A stretch of DNA of 64,000 bases, from positions 1 through 64,000 of IMG/VR virus record IMGVR_UViG_3300009408_000003. One strand, 5' to 3'. Under the pieces are notes generated by a model. The model ran no database searches. It saw only the letters and a list, made by a program, of their open reading frames with translations, and had not been told where the DNA came from. Position numbers and translations under genes: made by a program. This document shows positions 8,302 to 16,051 of this stretch, piece after piece. Source of the DNA: a virus. The stretch's first letter is position 1; the number at the start of each line of letters is the position of its first letter.

Positions 8302-8363
8302 TTACATAGTAAATATACAAAAAATAAATCAGACTTCCTAATATTTTTGAAATTATTTTGCAT
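8302..8363 (-). repeat. 62-bp direct repeat copy 1, candidate promoter region
   Basis: Differs from 9091-9152 at two positions only. Read on the minus strand it carries TTAGGA, then a T-rich stretch and TGTATATTTACTATG, and lies 30 nt upstream of the LPD29-like gene. Shared position relative to two gene starts suggests a duplicated promoter. Confidence 0.6.
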
Positions 8364-8391
8364 AAAAAAAGGGAATATTAGTATTCCCTTT
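8364..8391 (-). terminator. Intrinsic terminator
   Basis: A 10-bp perfect stem (AAAGGGAATA/TATTCCCTTT) with a TTAG loop and a run of seven U on the minus-strand transcript. It ends the transcript of the small membrane protein gene 8415-8591. Confidence 0.85.
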
Positions 8392-8414
8392 ACTCTGAAT
8401 GTCAACTGAGTTAA

Positions 8415-8591
8415 TTATTTATCAATTAATTCTTTAATTTTACCGTAATTGAAATGTATAAACAATCCAAAACAAGCTCCAGCTACAAATGACCATCCTA
8501 AAATAAGTGAAACTACAAATCCTGCACCCCAACCTAAATTAGTAATGCCAGTTGTTTTAATCCATTCTTTAATTTTTTCAATAAATTTCAT
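8415..8591 (-). CDS. Small membrane protein, 58 aa
   Basis: The start is set at MKFIEKIKEW (8589-8591); a longer frame exists, but its extra N-terminus is the translation of a promoter region. One long or two short hydrophobic segments (LGWGAGFVVSLILGWSFVAGACFGLFI, residues about 19-45) with small-residue GxxxG spacing. It is flanked by a candidate promoter motif 21 nt upstream and a strong terminator downstream, so it is a single-gene unit. Function unknown. Confidence 0.6.
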   Translation of the reverse strand: MKFIEKIKEWIKTTGITNLGWGAGFVVSLILGWSFVAGACFGLFIHFNYGKIKELIDK

Positions 8592-8612
8592 AATATATAG
8601 TTTTAGTTCTAC

Positions 8613-8621
8613 TATAAATAT
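8613..8621 (-). promoter_or_regulatory. Candidate phage promoter motif ATATTTATA
   Basis: Exact ATATTTATA followed by GTAG on the minus strand, 21 nt before the small membrane protein start. Confidence 0.5.
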
Positions 8622-8628
8622 AAAATTT

Positions 8629-9054
8629 TTATTTTTTATGACCGGAACAAACTGGTCCAACTCCTTTTTTTATACTGTTGGCATCTGTTAATGTTTTACC
8701 ACAAACTAAACAATGACCTTCGTGCATTATTTCTACATTTTTATCTAGCCATTCAAATTTACCCTTTTCAACCCAATTCAAAATAAATGCGATTGCGGTT
8801 GCAGCGGGGTTTTTATTTATTAAACCTTTTTTAAAAAGTTTTCCGTTAAAGTATGAACCTAAATAATTAAAATTTAAATATTGATTTTCGCAACGCACAT
8901 GGGTGTACCATTTGTTTTTCCAAAATTTTCTACTTATTTTATACGTATAATCTTTATTAGTTTTTAAAGATTTAATGGTAAAAATTGCACCGTTATTATT
9001 CTTTTCTCGTGTTAACACGTTAGATAACGATTTTGATGAAATTACTACTGTCAT
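8629..9054 (-). CDS. DUF6011-like zinc-binding protein
   Basis: 141 aa. The C-terminus has GHCLVCGKTLTDANSIKKG followed by GPVC, the CxxCGRxL...GxGPxC pattern of DUF6011-type proteins often seen in phages and plasmids. The N-terminal 100 residues form a strand-rich domain with many aromatic residues and no catalytic signature. The second 62-bp repeat lies 37 nt upstream of the start. Domain name from memory; function unknown. Confidence 0.6.
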   Translation of the reverse strand: MTVVISSKSLSNVLTREKNNNGAIFTIKSLKTNKDYTYKISRKFWKNKWYTHVRCENQYLNFNYLGSYFNGKLFKKGLINKNPAATAIAFILNWVEKGKFEWLDKNVEIMHEGHCLVCGKTLTDANSIKKGVGPVCSGHKK

Positions 9055-9090
9055 ATCTTTTTAAATTTTAAAGGTTTAATTATTTCTTAA

Positions 9091-9152
9091 TTACATAATA
9101 AATGTACAAAAAATAAATCAGACTTCCTAATATTTTTGAAATTATTTTGCAT
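9091..9152 (-). repeat. 62-bp direct repeat copy 2, candidate promoter region
   Basis: Near-identical to 8302-8363 (two substitutions). Located 37 nt upstream of the DUF6011-like gene. A diverged third version is seen near 50956-50992, upstream of the primase. Confidence 0.6.
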
Positions 9153-9244
9153 TAAAAACGTTAAAAATATTTTATGTTTTTATTTTTACACCGTTACTAC
9201 TTATAATTATGGTAAAATTACCCAAACGTTAAAAATAAAGTCTA

Positions 9245-10591
9245 CTATATTTTAAATTCATATACAAAGTTACCAGTATTCCATATTCGGTAGTATCCCC
9301 TCTCTGTCATAATTTCATATTCAGTTTTATTTTTATCATATCCTTGTTCAACAAGTTTATGCTTTTGAAATTTATATCTATGATATTTTATATGACTTTT
9401 AACATAAAAATAACCAGGAAGAGTAAATTTTTTAAATTTAAAATTTAATTTTTCATACACATTACCAGTTGCCCAATCTCTATTTGCATATGATATTATA
9501 TAATTAGATTTATAATTTTTAATAAAATATTTAAATAATTTATTAGCTCCTCCTGTAATTTGGGTGTTTAATTTACTACACATTCTGACTAGCTCATATG
9601 AGTTTTCTTTATGATGCAATCCAGTAGCAATTCTCAATTTTCCAAATGTCATTACTTGTACCAATTCACCATCAAAAAATAATCCTAATCTTATATTGGA
9701 AACACTACTTCCTTGCAAATGATTATTATTTAAAAATAATTGTGCATCCTTATTTGATATCTCATTTACAACGCATTTACGTGCCATAATCTTATTAGTT
9801 ATCCCCCCAAGTTTACTAAGTAATATTGATTTTATAATATCTTTACGTTTTATCCAATCAAACATCCAAATATGTATTAAATGTATATGCTGAGCAGTAC
9901 ATTCTTTTGTTTTATTTAAATGATATGATTTTTTCTTAAATAAATCACTATGGAATCTATCTCCATTTAATTCAATTGCGAGGTGTAAATCTGGTAAATA
10001 AATATCTAATTCAAGTCCGCTTAAAATTTCTTTATCGCCAGTTAGGATTTTTCCATTATAATTATTTTTTATAAATTCTAATAAGTTTAATTCTTCTTTT
10101 GATACCCCATTATAAAAATACACTCCCTTTTTATCTTTTATTCTCTTTATAGCAGCTTTTCTCATTCTCATCCGAGTTTCCTTAGTTCGAGCCATACCAA
10201 TATGCATATATACATTATGCCCAGTTTTAAATCGTCTGAAATATGGATAATATCCAAGTACCTTAGTACGTTCACCACAACCACATTCACATACAGGAGG
10301 TACACCGTTAAAAATATATTTTAAAACATATTCTTTTTTCGTAAATCCATGAGTTTTCACATGGAATGACAAATGCCGGTCTGATGCACATTGTTTTTTA
10401 CATATTTTACATTCAAATTGCTGTTTTTTTCTTATTTCGTAATTTAGATATTTTTTGCGATATTCCCCATATTTTGAAATATAGGCATCTACCGTCATAT
10501 CATGTGTATGTTTAATATGTTCAGCAATTCCATTACTCTTTGTAATAAACCCGCATTTTTTACAAACCACTTTTGATAATTCTCGTTTCAT
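9245..10591 (-). CDS. Vsr-like (EDxHD-type) homing endonuclease
   Basis: 448 aa from MKRELSKVVCKKCG; a longer frame runs upstream through a terminator and is rejected. The N-terminus has two C2H2-type zinc fingers (CKKC...H...H, then CKIC...H...H) and a CECGCGE knuckle. The central domain reads LELDIYLPDLHLAIELNGDRF then H, K and HIHLIHIWMFDW, the Vsr-fold nuclease core of EDxHD homing endonucleases. The C-terminal part has a NNHLQG motif and a strand-rich region seen in the same family. It would cut DNA at an intron-less or unoccupied allele to drive its own spread. It follows the major capsid gene and a second mobile gene, typical of free-standing phage homing endonucleases. Confidence 0.75.
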   Translation of the reverse strand: MKRELSKVVCKKCGFITKSNGIAEHIKHTHDMTVDAYISKYGEYRKKYLNYEIRKKQQFECKICKKQCASDRHLSFHVKTHGFTKKEYVLKYIFNGVPPVCECGCGERTKVLGYYPYFRRFKTGHNVYMHIGMARTKETRMRMRKAAIKRIKDKKGVYFYNGVSKEELNLLEFIKNNYNGKILTGDKEILSGLELDIYLPDLHLAIELNGDRFHSDLFKKKSYHLNKTKECTAQHIHLIHIWMFDWIKRKDIIKSILLSKLGGITNKIMARKCVVNEISNKDAQLFLNNNHLQGSSVSNIRLGLFFDGELVQVMTFGKLRIATGLHHKENSYELVRMCSKLNTQITGGANKLFKYFIKNYKSNYIISYANRDWATGNVYEKLNFKFKKFTLPGYFYVKSHIKYHRYKFQKHKLVEQGYDKNKTEYEIMTERGYYRIWNTGNFVYEFKI

Positions 10592-10639
10592 ATATTTACT
10601 AAAAAGTTCACTATACCTATATATATAATACTTTTGGTC

Positions 10640-10695
10640 AAACGTTAAAAATAAAGCATAAAAAAGGGAAGTAAAAACTTCCCTTTGTAAATATA
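10640..10695. repeat. 56-bp direct repeat copy flanking the nuclease-methylase gene (left)
   Basis: Identical to 12695-12750. It contains AAACGTTAAAAATAAAG and the terminator hairpin. A partial copy of the first 17 bases recurs at 9224-9240 after the other homing-endonuclease gene, and AAACGTTAAAAATA again at 9156-9169. Confidence 0.8.
10659..10686 (-). terminator. Intrinsic terminator after nuclease-methylase gene
   Basis: A 10-bp perfect stem (AAAGGGAAGT/ACTTCCCTTT), AAAA loop, U-tract on the minus strand. Identical to the terminator after the major capsid gene. Confidence 0.85.
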
Positions 10696-10706
10696 TAAGA
10701 TATATC

Positions 10707-12653
10707 TTAGATTTTTTTAACAATTACTTCATAGTTGTCTGATTTTCCTTTATTAAATGGCGATCTATTACTGTATATTTTACCTACTTCAATAAATTTA
10801 TCATCTAATCTATCTAAAATATTATTATTCATATTAATATATAAATTATCATAGTCTAATAGTTTGCTAATAAATGTTTCTTTCCAAATATCAAACGTAT
10901 CATATTCAAATTTATTATTATAGTTCTCTAAATCAAAATATGGTATAGAAGTAAATCCAAAATCATATGTTATTTTTTCATTAAAATCTTCAATTTTACA
11001 ATTATACAATTTAACATTAGTAAAATTTCCAAGCGTTAGTAATTTATTTAATTCATTAAATGCTTCTATATTAGGTTCTACCCCAATATATGTTCCATTT
11101 GGATATATAGATTTATATCCAAGCAATCTACCTCCGAAACCAGCACATGGATCAAAAACAACAGGAGATTGGGTATTCTTTAGATATTTTTTATAAATAG
11201 CGGCCGCTAACATTGGTTTAAAAAACGAAACTGAATATCGATTTACCGTTATTCCAGTTAATAATTGTTTTAAGCTAAAATCGAATGGATTATTATTAGC
11301 TGCGCCAATTCTATATTTAATAATACGAGTCATTATTCCATCATTATTCCAAGCATCTATTGGAGATAATGAATTTTTATATGATGCTGACCAATATGAT
11401 TTAAATATTGATTTTAAAAATGAAATACCTGTATTATAATATTTATTATTAAAATCGCTGTCATTGATATTAAGTTTATCCAAATTACTATGGTTTATAT
11501 GATGCATAATATCAGATATATTTTCATTATTAGTTATAATTGGAAATTCTGATTGTATGGTTCTGATAAATTTTAGTAATAATGGAATATATCGTTCTAA
11601 TTTCGCAAGTCCTTGCTTTTCTTTGTATTTTTTTAAATACTCTTTAGAAATTATTACATCGTTAAATTTAATATCGTAATTTGGAATATATGCATTTTTT
11701 TTAATACCATCGATATTAATATCATCGGGTAAATCTGAAACGTGTATTCTAATTAAATTATATTTTGATTTTTTTATTATCTCATTTTTTTGATAATCAT
11801 TGATTATTGATGAAATCTGAGTAAATGTTAAATTTGAAATATTGCTGGGATGGAAAAAATCACCATCTACTTCAATTATATTATTATCAATAATTATATC
11901 AAACTCTTTATTTTTATAAAAAAATTTATGTTGTGCATTAAGTTCTTCGCATACATACGTTTCTATTTTAGAAGTTTTTCCATTATATTTTTTTCTGAAA
12001 GCAGGTATCTGTAAATTTGTTTTAAACCCATATTTTTTTAAATTACTATTTGCTGTTTTTACCTTTACACTATTAAGCTTAGCTGGGTTTGTTACTCCAT
12101 ATTTTTTTAAATTATTTTTTTTAATAGTATCTTTCCCTTTTTTAGTGGATGTATATGCATTTGCGCCATATTTTTTCTGATTTGTATTTTTTATTTTATT
12201 AATAGTATTATCTGATTGTAAATGCCAAGCCAATTTTTTAATTTCATCGTTTTTCATTGGATTATCCACTCCATATTTTTTTAGATTTGTTTCTTTTATT
12301 GTTTTCTGTACTTCTTTTAATAAAAAAACATTATCTACACCGTATTTTTTTCGTATAGCTTTTTTTGTATTTTTCTTAATTAATGCTTTTGTTTTTTCTG
12401 AGTGGGGCTTTCTTGGGAAGTGGTTTTTGGTGTAATCTGACCATTGTAGGACATTTTTATAAAATTTAACCGTAACTGGTGTATTACATCCACATTTACA
12501 AGTCGGATGCATCCCATCAAAATATACATTAATTATATAATCATTAAATGAAATTAAATGCGTATTTAAAATATGTAAATTTCTATCTCTAGCTGTCAAA
12601 AATTCCTTTTTACATAATTGACAAATTAAAAAATCTTTTATTTCTCGTTTCAT
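10707..12653 (-). CDS. Homing-endonuclease/DNA methyltransferase fusion
   Basis: 648 aa. Residues 1-60: zinc finger (CQLC...H) plus CKCGC knuckle, like the neighbouring homing endonuclease. Residues 100-215: five KKYGxxN-type repeats (RKKYGVDN, LKKYGVDN, QKKYGAN, LKKYGVTN, LKKYGF), known as DNA-binding modules in phage homing proteins. Residues about 225-305: degenerate Vsr-like core (KEFDIIIDNNIIEVDGDFFH then IRIHV). Residues about 495-648: class I SAM methyltransferase with motif I DPCAGFGGRLLG (501-512) and motif IV-like TSIPYF (568-573), where many DNA amino-methylases have (N/D/S)PPY. This joins a cutting domain to a modifying domain in one mobile gene. Activity of either domain is not proven by sequence. 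Confidence 0.7.
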   Translation of the reverse strand: MKREIKDFLICQLCKKEFLTARDRNLHILNTHLISFNDYIINVYFDGMHPTCKCGCNTPVTVKFYKNVLQWSDYTKNHFPRKPHSEKTKALIKKNTKKAIRKKYGVDNVFLLKEVQKTIKETNLKKYGVDNPMKNDEIKKLAWHLQSDNTINKIKNTNQKKYGANAYTSTKKGKDTIKKNNLKKYGVTNPAKLNSVKVKTANSNLKKYGFKTNLQIPAFRKKYNGKTSKIETYVCEELNAQHKFFYKNKEFDIIIDNNIIEVDGDFFHPSNISNLTFTQISSIINDYQKNEIIKKSKYNLIRIHVSDLPDDINIDGIKKNAYIPNYDIKFNDVIISKEYLKKYKEKQGLAKLERYIPLLLKFIRTIQSEFPIITNNENISDIMHHINHSNLDKLNINDSDFNNKYYNTGISFLKSIFKSYWSASYKNSLSPIDAWNNDGIMTRIIKYRIGAANNNPFDFSLKQLLTGITVNRYSVSFFKPMLAAAIYKKYLKNTQSPVVFDPCAGFGGRLLGYKSIYPNGTYIGVEPNIEAFNELNKLLTLGNFTNVKLYNCKIEDFNEKITYDFGFTSIPYFDLENYNNKFEYDTFDIWKETFISKLLDYDNLYINMNNNILDRLDDKFIEVGKIYSNRSPFNKGKSDNYEVIVKKI

Positions 12654-12672
12654 AGTTTAATAGTTTCTTTTA

Positions 12673-12681
12673 TATAAGTAT
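12673..12681 (-). promoter_or_regulatory. Candidate promoter motif ATACTTATA
   Basis: The C variant of the ATA(T/C)TTATA motif, 19 nt upstream of the nuclease-methylase start and just after the capsid-gene terminator. It would let the inserted gene be transcribed independently. Confidence 0.45.
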
Positions 12682-12694
12682 TAAGAAACTATAA

Positions 12695-12750
12695 AAACGT
12701 TAAAAATAAAGCATAAAAAAGGGAAGTAAAAACTTCCCTTTGTAAATATA
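12695..12750. repeat. 56-bp direct repeat copy flanking the nuclease-methylase gene (right)
   Basis: Identical to 10640-10695. Lies between the major capsid gene stop and the nuclease-methylase promoter. It contains a complete terminator, so both the capsid gene and the inserted gene end with the same sequence. Confidence 0.8.
12714..12741 (-). terminator. Intrinsic terminator after major capsid gene
   Basis: Stem AAAGGGAAGT/ACTTCCCTTT with AAAA loop and minus-strand U-tract, 30 nt after the capsid stop codon. Confidence 0.85.
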
Positions 12751-12770
12751 GTTAATAGTCTAGTATCTTA

Positions 12771-14375
12771 TTAAATAAGAGCTAAATCTTTTACATAAAT
12801 TTTACCATAAAATTCAGGTCTAACCAATTTCTTAGCATATCTCGTCATTACACCGCGTCTAGGAGTAAAATTTGTTGGATCATATACAAGTGGTGTCATA
12901 ATTAATGGTACATATGGTGCATAAACTGCACCACTTTCTAAGAAGTTAGTACCTTTAAATCCTAACAATATTTCATTAGATGTCATATATGGATTTTTAT
13001 ACACTTGGTATCTGTTACTCATAGATCCAATTTGAGTTACACCTGCTGCGAATGTTAATGCATCCTTATCAGCATTTACTGTAAATCCTGGGATTGATTC
13101 AAGGATTGTAGCTACATCAGGAGAACATACTACGAAATTAGCGCCACCCCTTAATGTTAATTGGTGAATCTTATTAGATACTTTATTTATTTTAATACCT
13201 AAAGTTTGATACCATGTATTTTTTTGGTATGCAAATGCTGCGTTAGCACCACTCCATAATCCAGAAGTTGGGTCATATTCTTCTCCAACAGTTGTTGACC
13301 AATAATCAACACTTAAAGCATTAGATTTAAGTAAATCAAGTATTTCTAAGTCAATTTCTAATGAAATATACTCAGATAACATTGATGTTAATTCAGCTTC
13401 TGCATCAATTGAATGATAAGCATTTAAATCTTGAGCCAATTCAGGTGTCCAAACGGCTTTTAATTTACGTGTTTTAGCAACAATTGGTTCAGATTTTAAT
13501 TCTAAATTAACTTCTGGGATACCTATATCAGTTGCTGGTTCTGTTGGTGTTTTATCTTCAAAATCACCTCTGTTAGAAGCAATTGGTTGTTGAGAATATT
13601 TAAATTCATAAGTACCAGCTCCTAATGCTGCTGTTTCTTTTACAAAGAACACAAAATCAGTTGCTGTTTTTTGTGAATGAGCAGGATAGAATGCGTCTGC
13701 TGCAACGAATGCAGAAGATGATACATAGAATGAACGTACCGCATCAACATCAGGTCTTGTGAACGCAGATTGTGCTATAGTTACTTTTTGAATACTTCCA
13801 GCTGCGATAGATGCAGATAATGATGCATCAAAACCTACTTCTGCCCATGATGCAGTTGCAAATGTTAATGAACCAGTTCCAACTCCTGATAATGTTTGAT
13901 CATTTATAGAGTATGCGAATCTACCTTCACCATATAAACCTTTTACGGCTGCGTCAGTTGATCCTAATTTAGTACTGTTACCACCAAATACTGATGTTCC
14001 AGCAAATGCAGGGTTACCTGCTTGGTTTGTGCCATATTTAAAATCAAGATAGAATATTAATCCTGATGGTAAGTTCATTGGTTGAACTGACACGAATTCT
14101 TTAGCTGCGATTTCTCCGAAGATACGTCTTACTAAAGGTAAAGCCACACCACTCCATTCTTCTGAACCTGCAGAAGTACCGGTAGCAGTTGCTTCATCAA
14201 GCAATTGTTTTGCTTGGTTTTCTAACAACACGGCTACTTGTCCTTGTTGTGTTTTTTCTAAACCTTCTAAAAGTCCAGTTTTTTCCCATTTTCCTTTTAA
14301 TCCACGAGTTTCCTCTAGCATTACGGCTTGTGGGTTCTTTCCTTCCATTAATTTAGATAAATCGAAATTTGCCAT
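12771..14375 (-). CDS. 23: Major capsid protein, gp23-like
   Basis: 534 aa, close to T4 gp23 (521 aa). The first 60 residues are a charged helical pro-region ending QLLDEATATG; LLDE followed by A (cut after residue 61) fits the (L/I)xE consensus of the gp21 protease, as in T4, where gp23 is cleaved after residue 65. Next come conserved gp23 segments WSGVALPLVRRIFGEIAAKEFVSVQPM (residues 74-100) and LPSGLIFYLDFKYG. The C-terminus has RRGVMTRYAKKLVRPEFYG, also characteristic. It forms the hexameric lattice of the head. A good AAGGAA ribosome site precedes the ATG. The scaffold gene lies 16 bp upstream in the same operon. Confidence 0.93.
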   Translation of the reverse strand: MANFDLSKLMEGKNPQAVMLEETRGLKGKWEKTGLLEGLEKTQQGQVAVLLENQAKQLLDEATATGTSAGSEEWSGVALPLVRRIFGEIAAKEFVSVQPMNLPSGLIFYLDFKYGTNQAGNPAFAGTSVFGGNSTKLGSTDAAVKGLYGEGRFAYSINDQTLSGVGTGSLTFATASWAEVGFDASLSASIAAGSIQKVTIAQSAFTRPDVDAVRSFYVSSSAFVAADAFYPAHSQKTATDFVFFVKETAALGAGTYEFKYSQQPIASNRGDFEDKTPTEPATDIGIPEVNLELKSEPIVAKTRKLKAVWTPELAQDLNAYHSIDAEAELTSMLSEYISLEIDLEILDLLKSNALSVDYWSTTVGEEYDPTSGLWSGANAAFAYQKNTWYQTLGIKINKVSNKIHQLTLRGGANFVVCSPDVATILESIPGFTVNADKDALTFAAGVTQIGSMSNRYQVYKNPYMTSNEILLGFKGTNFLESGAVYAPYVPLIMTPLVYDPTNFTPRRGVMTRYAKKLVRPEFYGKIYVKDLALI

Positions 14376-14391
14376 TATTTTTTTTCCTTTG

Positions 14392-15612
14392 TTATTTAAT
14401 GTTAGCTAATTCTTTGAATCTGTCCGCCATAGTATTGCCTTCAGCAATAATTTCTTTTTTCGGTGCGGTACTTGGTACAGCATTCGATGCGAATGATTCA
14501 GTTATTTTTTTTCTTCGTTTAGCAGTACTACCACTTAATTTAAGTGATTCTGCTAATGTAGCGAATACAAGTTTTACTTCTCTCACGTTAATTGTTCTAT
14601 CTAATGTTTCAACCACTTTCATTTTTTGATTGTTGGTTAAATCATAAGAACGGAATAATTTGTTACTATAAAGTAATTTTGCGTTTAATAAGTTAACTTC
14701 ATTGATTGTTCCTTTTAATGAACGAATTGCATTATAAGCTTCTTTAAGTTCATTTTCTTTTTCGTCATTCCAAGGTTTATCGTTGTCATCTGTTTCATCA
14801 GAGCCTTTTTGACTATCATCATCATCGCCATATCCCATTTCTTTTAGGATTTCGTCAAGATCAATATCGTCATCATCATCTGTTTCATCAGTGTCTGCAG
14901 TTGAACTATCATCTTGTCCATCTGCTGCTGGTTCTTTGGTAACGGTGGTATTGACATCATAATCAGCATCAGTATCACCATCTGCATCTGTGTCATTATC
15001 ATTATCGTTATCATCATCAGTAGAATCTTCATTCATACTGTCATCATCATTATCATCTTCAGAGTCATCATCAAGTTCACCTTCTAATTCCGCGATAATA
15101 GATTCTAAATCTAAATCATCATCGGTAGGTGTATCTTCATCTGTATCTGAATCAGCATCCATGTCATCATCTTCTGTTACTGATGCTCCTGTTGGATCAT
15201 CGATTACACCGTCTCCGTAATAATCTTCTCCATCACCTTCTTTAACAACTGATGTGTTGCTATCTTCTGAACCTACTGGTTTAGAGATTTTTGTAGTTTC
15301 TGGGTCAAGTTTAGTATGAACGCCAGTTGGTTGTTCAACACTTGTACCAGGTGCTGCTCCGTCTTTACCTGCTCCTAATTTAGTAGAAGCACCTGTTGGT
15401 GCATCTTCAGCTCCATATTCCTCGTTTTGCATATCATCATCATCTTCCTCATCATCTCCTTCAATTTCTTGTTGAAGTTTTTGTGAAAGAATAGATTGTA
15501 AACGTGGAGTAAAAGCTTCTTCAAGAGCAATTTTAGCATTGGCGATTGCAGTTTCACGTACAGCCTTAGCATCAGCAATTGCTTCTTTTAACAATTTTGA
15601 ATTGTTTTTCAT
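14392..15612 (-). CDS. 22: Prohead scaffold/core protein, gp22-like
   Basis: 406 aa. Residues about 8-48 (KEAIADAKAVRETAIANAKI, then LEEAFTPRLQSILSQKLQQE) are the conserved N-terminal helix of T4-type gp22 scaffolding proteins. The middle 200 residues are extremely acidic runs of D and E with S, T and N, and the C-terminus is helical, ending AEGNTMADRFKELANIK. Scaffold proteins fill the prohead and are degraded by gp21; several IxE and LxE sites are present. T4 gp22 is 269 aa, so the acidic insert makes this one longer. It lies directly upstream of the capsid gene, as in T4. The codon-repetitive DE region produces long spurious frames on both strands. Confidence 0.85.
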   Translation of the reverse strand: MKNNSKLLKEAIADAKAVRETAIANAKIALEEAFTPRLQSILSQKLQQEIEGDDEEDDDDMQNEEYGAEDAPTGASTKLGAGKDGAAPGTSVEQPTGVHTKLDPETTKISKPVGSEDSNTSVVKEGDGEDYYGDGVIDDPTGASVTEDDDMDADSDTDEDTPTDDDLDLESIIAELEGELDDDSEDDNDDDSMNEDSTDDDNDNDNDTDADGDTDADYDVNTTVTKEPAADGQDDSSTADTDETDDDDDIDLDEILKEMGYGDDDDSQKGSDETDDNDKPWNDEKENELKEAYNAIRSLKGTINEVNLLNAKLLYSNKLFRSYDLTNNQKMKVVETLDRTINVREVKLVFATLAESLKLSGSTAKRRKKITESFASNAVPSTAPKKEIIAEGNTMADRFKELANIK

Positions 15613-15824
15613 TGTTAGTTTACCTTTTTGTTTGTTTCTGAAATTATTAGGAATTTCAATATGAAGTTAAATTGATTGTTCGCTAACCTCACATAGTACG
15701 TGGGTATTCATTAATCAACTAATTTAAATTAATCCAATATTACGTGGATTATACATAAATATACATTTTTAAAAGAAAAAGTATAAAAACGATAGTTTTT
15801 ATCAAAAAAAAGAGGATTATTGTA
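15613..15824 (-). promoter_or_regulatory. Leader region of the scaffold-capsid operon
   Basis: 212 bp without a gene. It holds a terminator at its upstream edge, a near-motif ATATTTATG at 15754-15762, and beyond it about 140 nt of leader with a short AATCC/GGATT hairpin and a TAATTTAAATTA palindrome. CCACGT occurs twice (minus strand). This is where the operon's late promoter should be; the exact site is not certain. Confidence 0.4.
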
Positions 15825-15833
15825 TTAATCCTC
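15804..15833 (-). terminator. Intrinsic terminator after bS21 gene
   Basis: An 8-bp stem (GAGGATTA/TAATCCTC) whose proximal arm includes the TAA stop of the bS21 gene, followed by a U-run on the minus strand. Confidence 0.8.
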
Positions 15834-16037
15834 TAGTTTTTCTGTTATTATTCTTCTATTATTGGCTCTAATTGCCTGCTGCTTCTTTTTTCGTCTAGCA
15901 GTTGTTGGTTTTACATATGCTTGTCTATCACGTAATTCTTGGAGATGACCGGATTCTATAATACGTCTTTTAAAGATTTTAAGAGCCCTAACAATATCGC
16001 CATTTCTTACTTCTACTTTAATTTTTTCTTTACTCAT
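15825..16037 (-). CDS. rpsU: Ribosomal protein bS21 homologue
   Basis: 70 aa. The whole length follows bS21: KVEVRNGDIVRALKIFKRR near the N-terminus (bacterial form: basic, two helices), then a conserved Arg-Lys-rich tail (TTARRKKKQQAIRANNRR). bS21 sits at the 3' end of 16S rRNA on the 30S platform near the anti-Shine-Dalgarno sequence and helps initiation. Phage-borne bS21 is known from metagenomic and pelagic phages. In Bacteroidetes, bS21 is part of the pocket that hides the anti-SD, so a phage copy could change start selection on host ribosomes. It is embedded in the head locus, 14 bp after the 624-aa modular protein, and has its own terminator. Confidence 0.9.
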   Translation of the reverse strand: MSKEKIKVEVRNGDIVRALKIFKRRIIESGHLQELRDRQAYVKPTTARRKKKQQAIRANNRRIITEKLED

Positions 16038-16051
16038 TTTATTATTTTTAA

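Noticed and set aside
8592-8660. Longer start for the 58-aa membrane protein
   Set aside because: The extension covers the promoter motif and overlaps the upstream gene, and its sequence is atypical.
10592-10723. N-terminal extension of the 9245-10591 homing endonuclease
   Set aside because: The extra 44 codons read through a terminator and the 56-bp repeat; the MKRE start matches that of the neighbouring homing gene.
14844-15578. Several ORFs on both strands over the scaffold gene
   Set aside because: They are shadows of the repetitive Asp/Glu codons of the scaffold protein.
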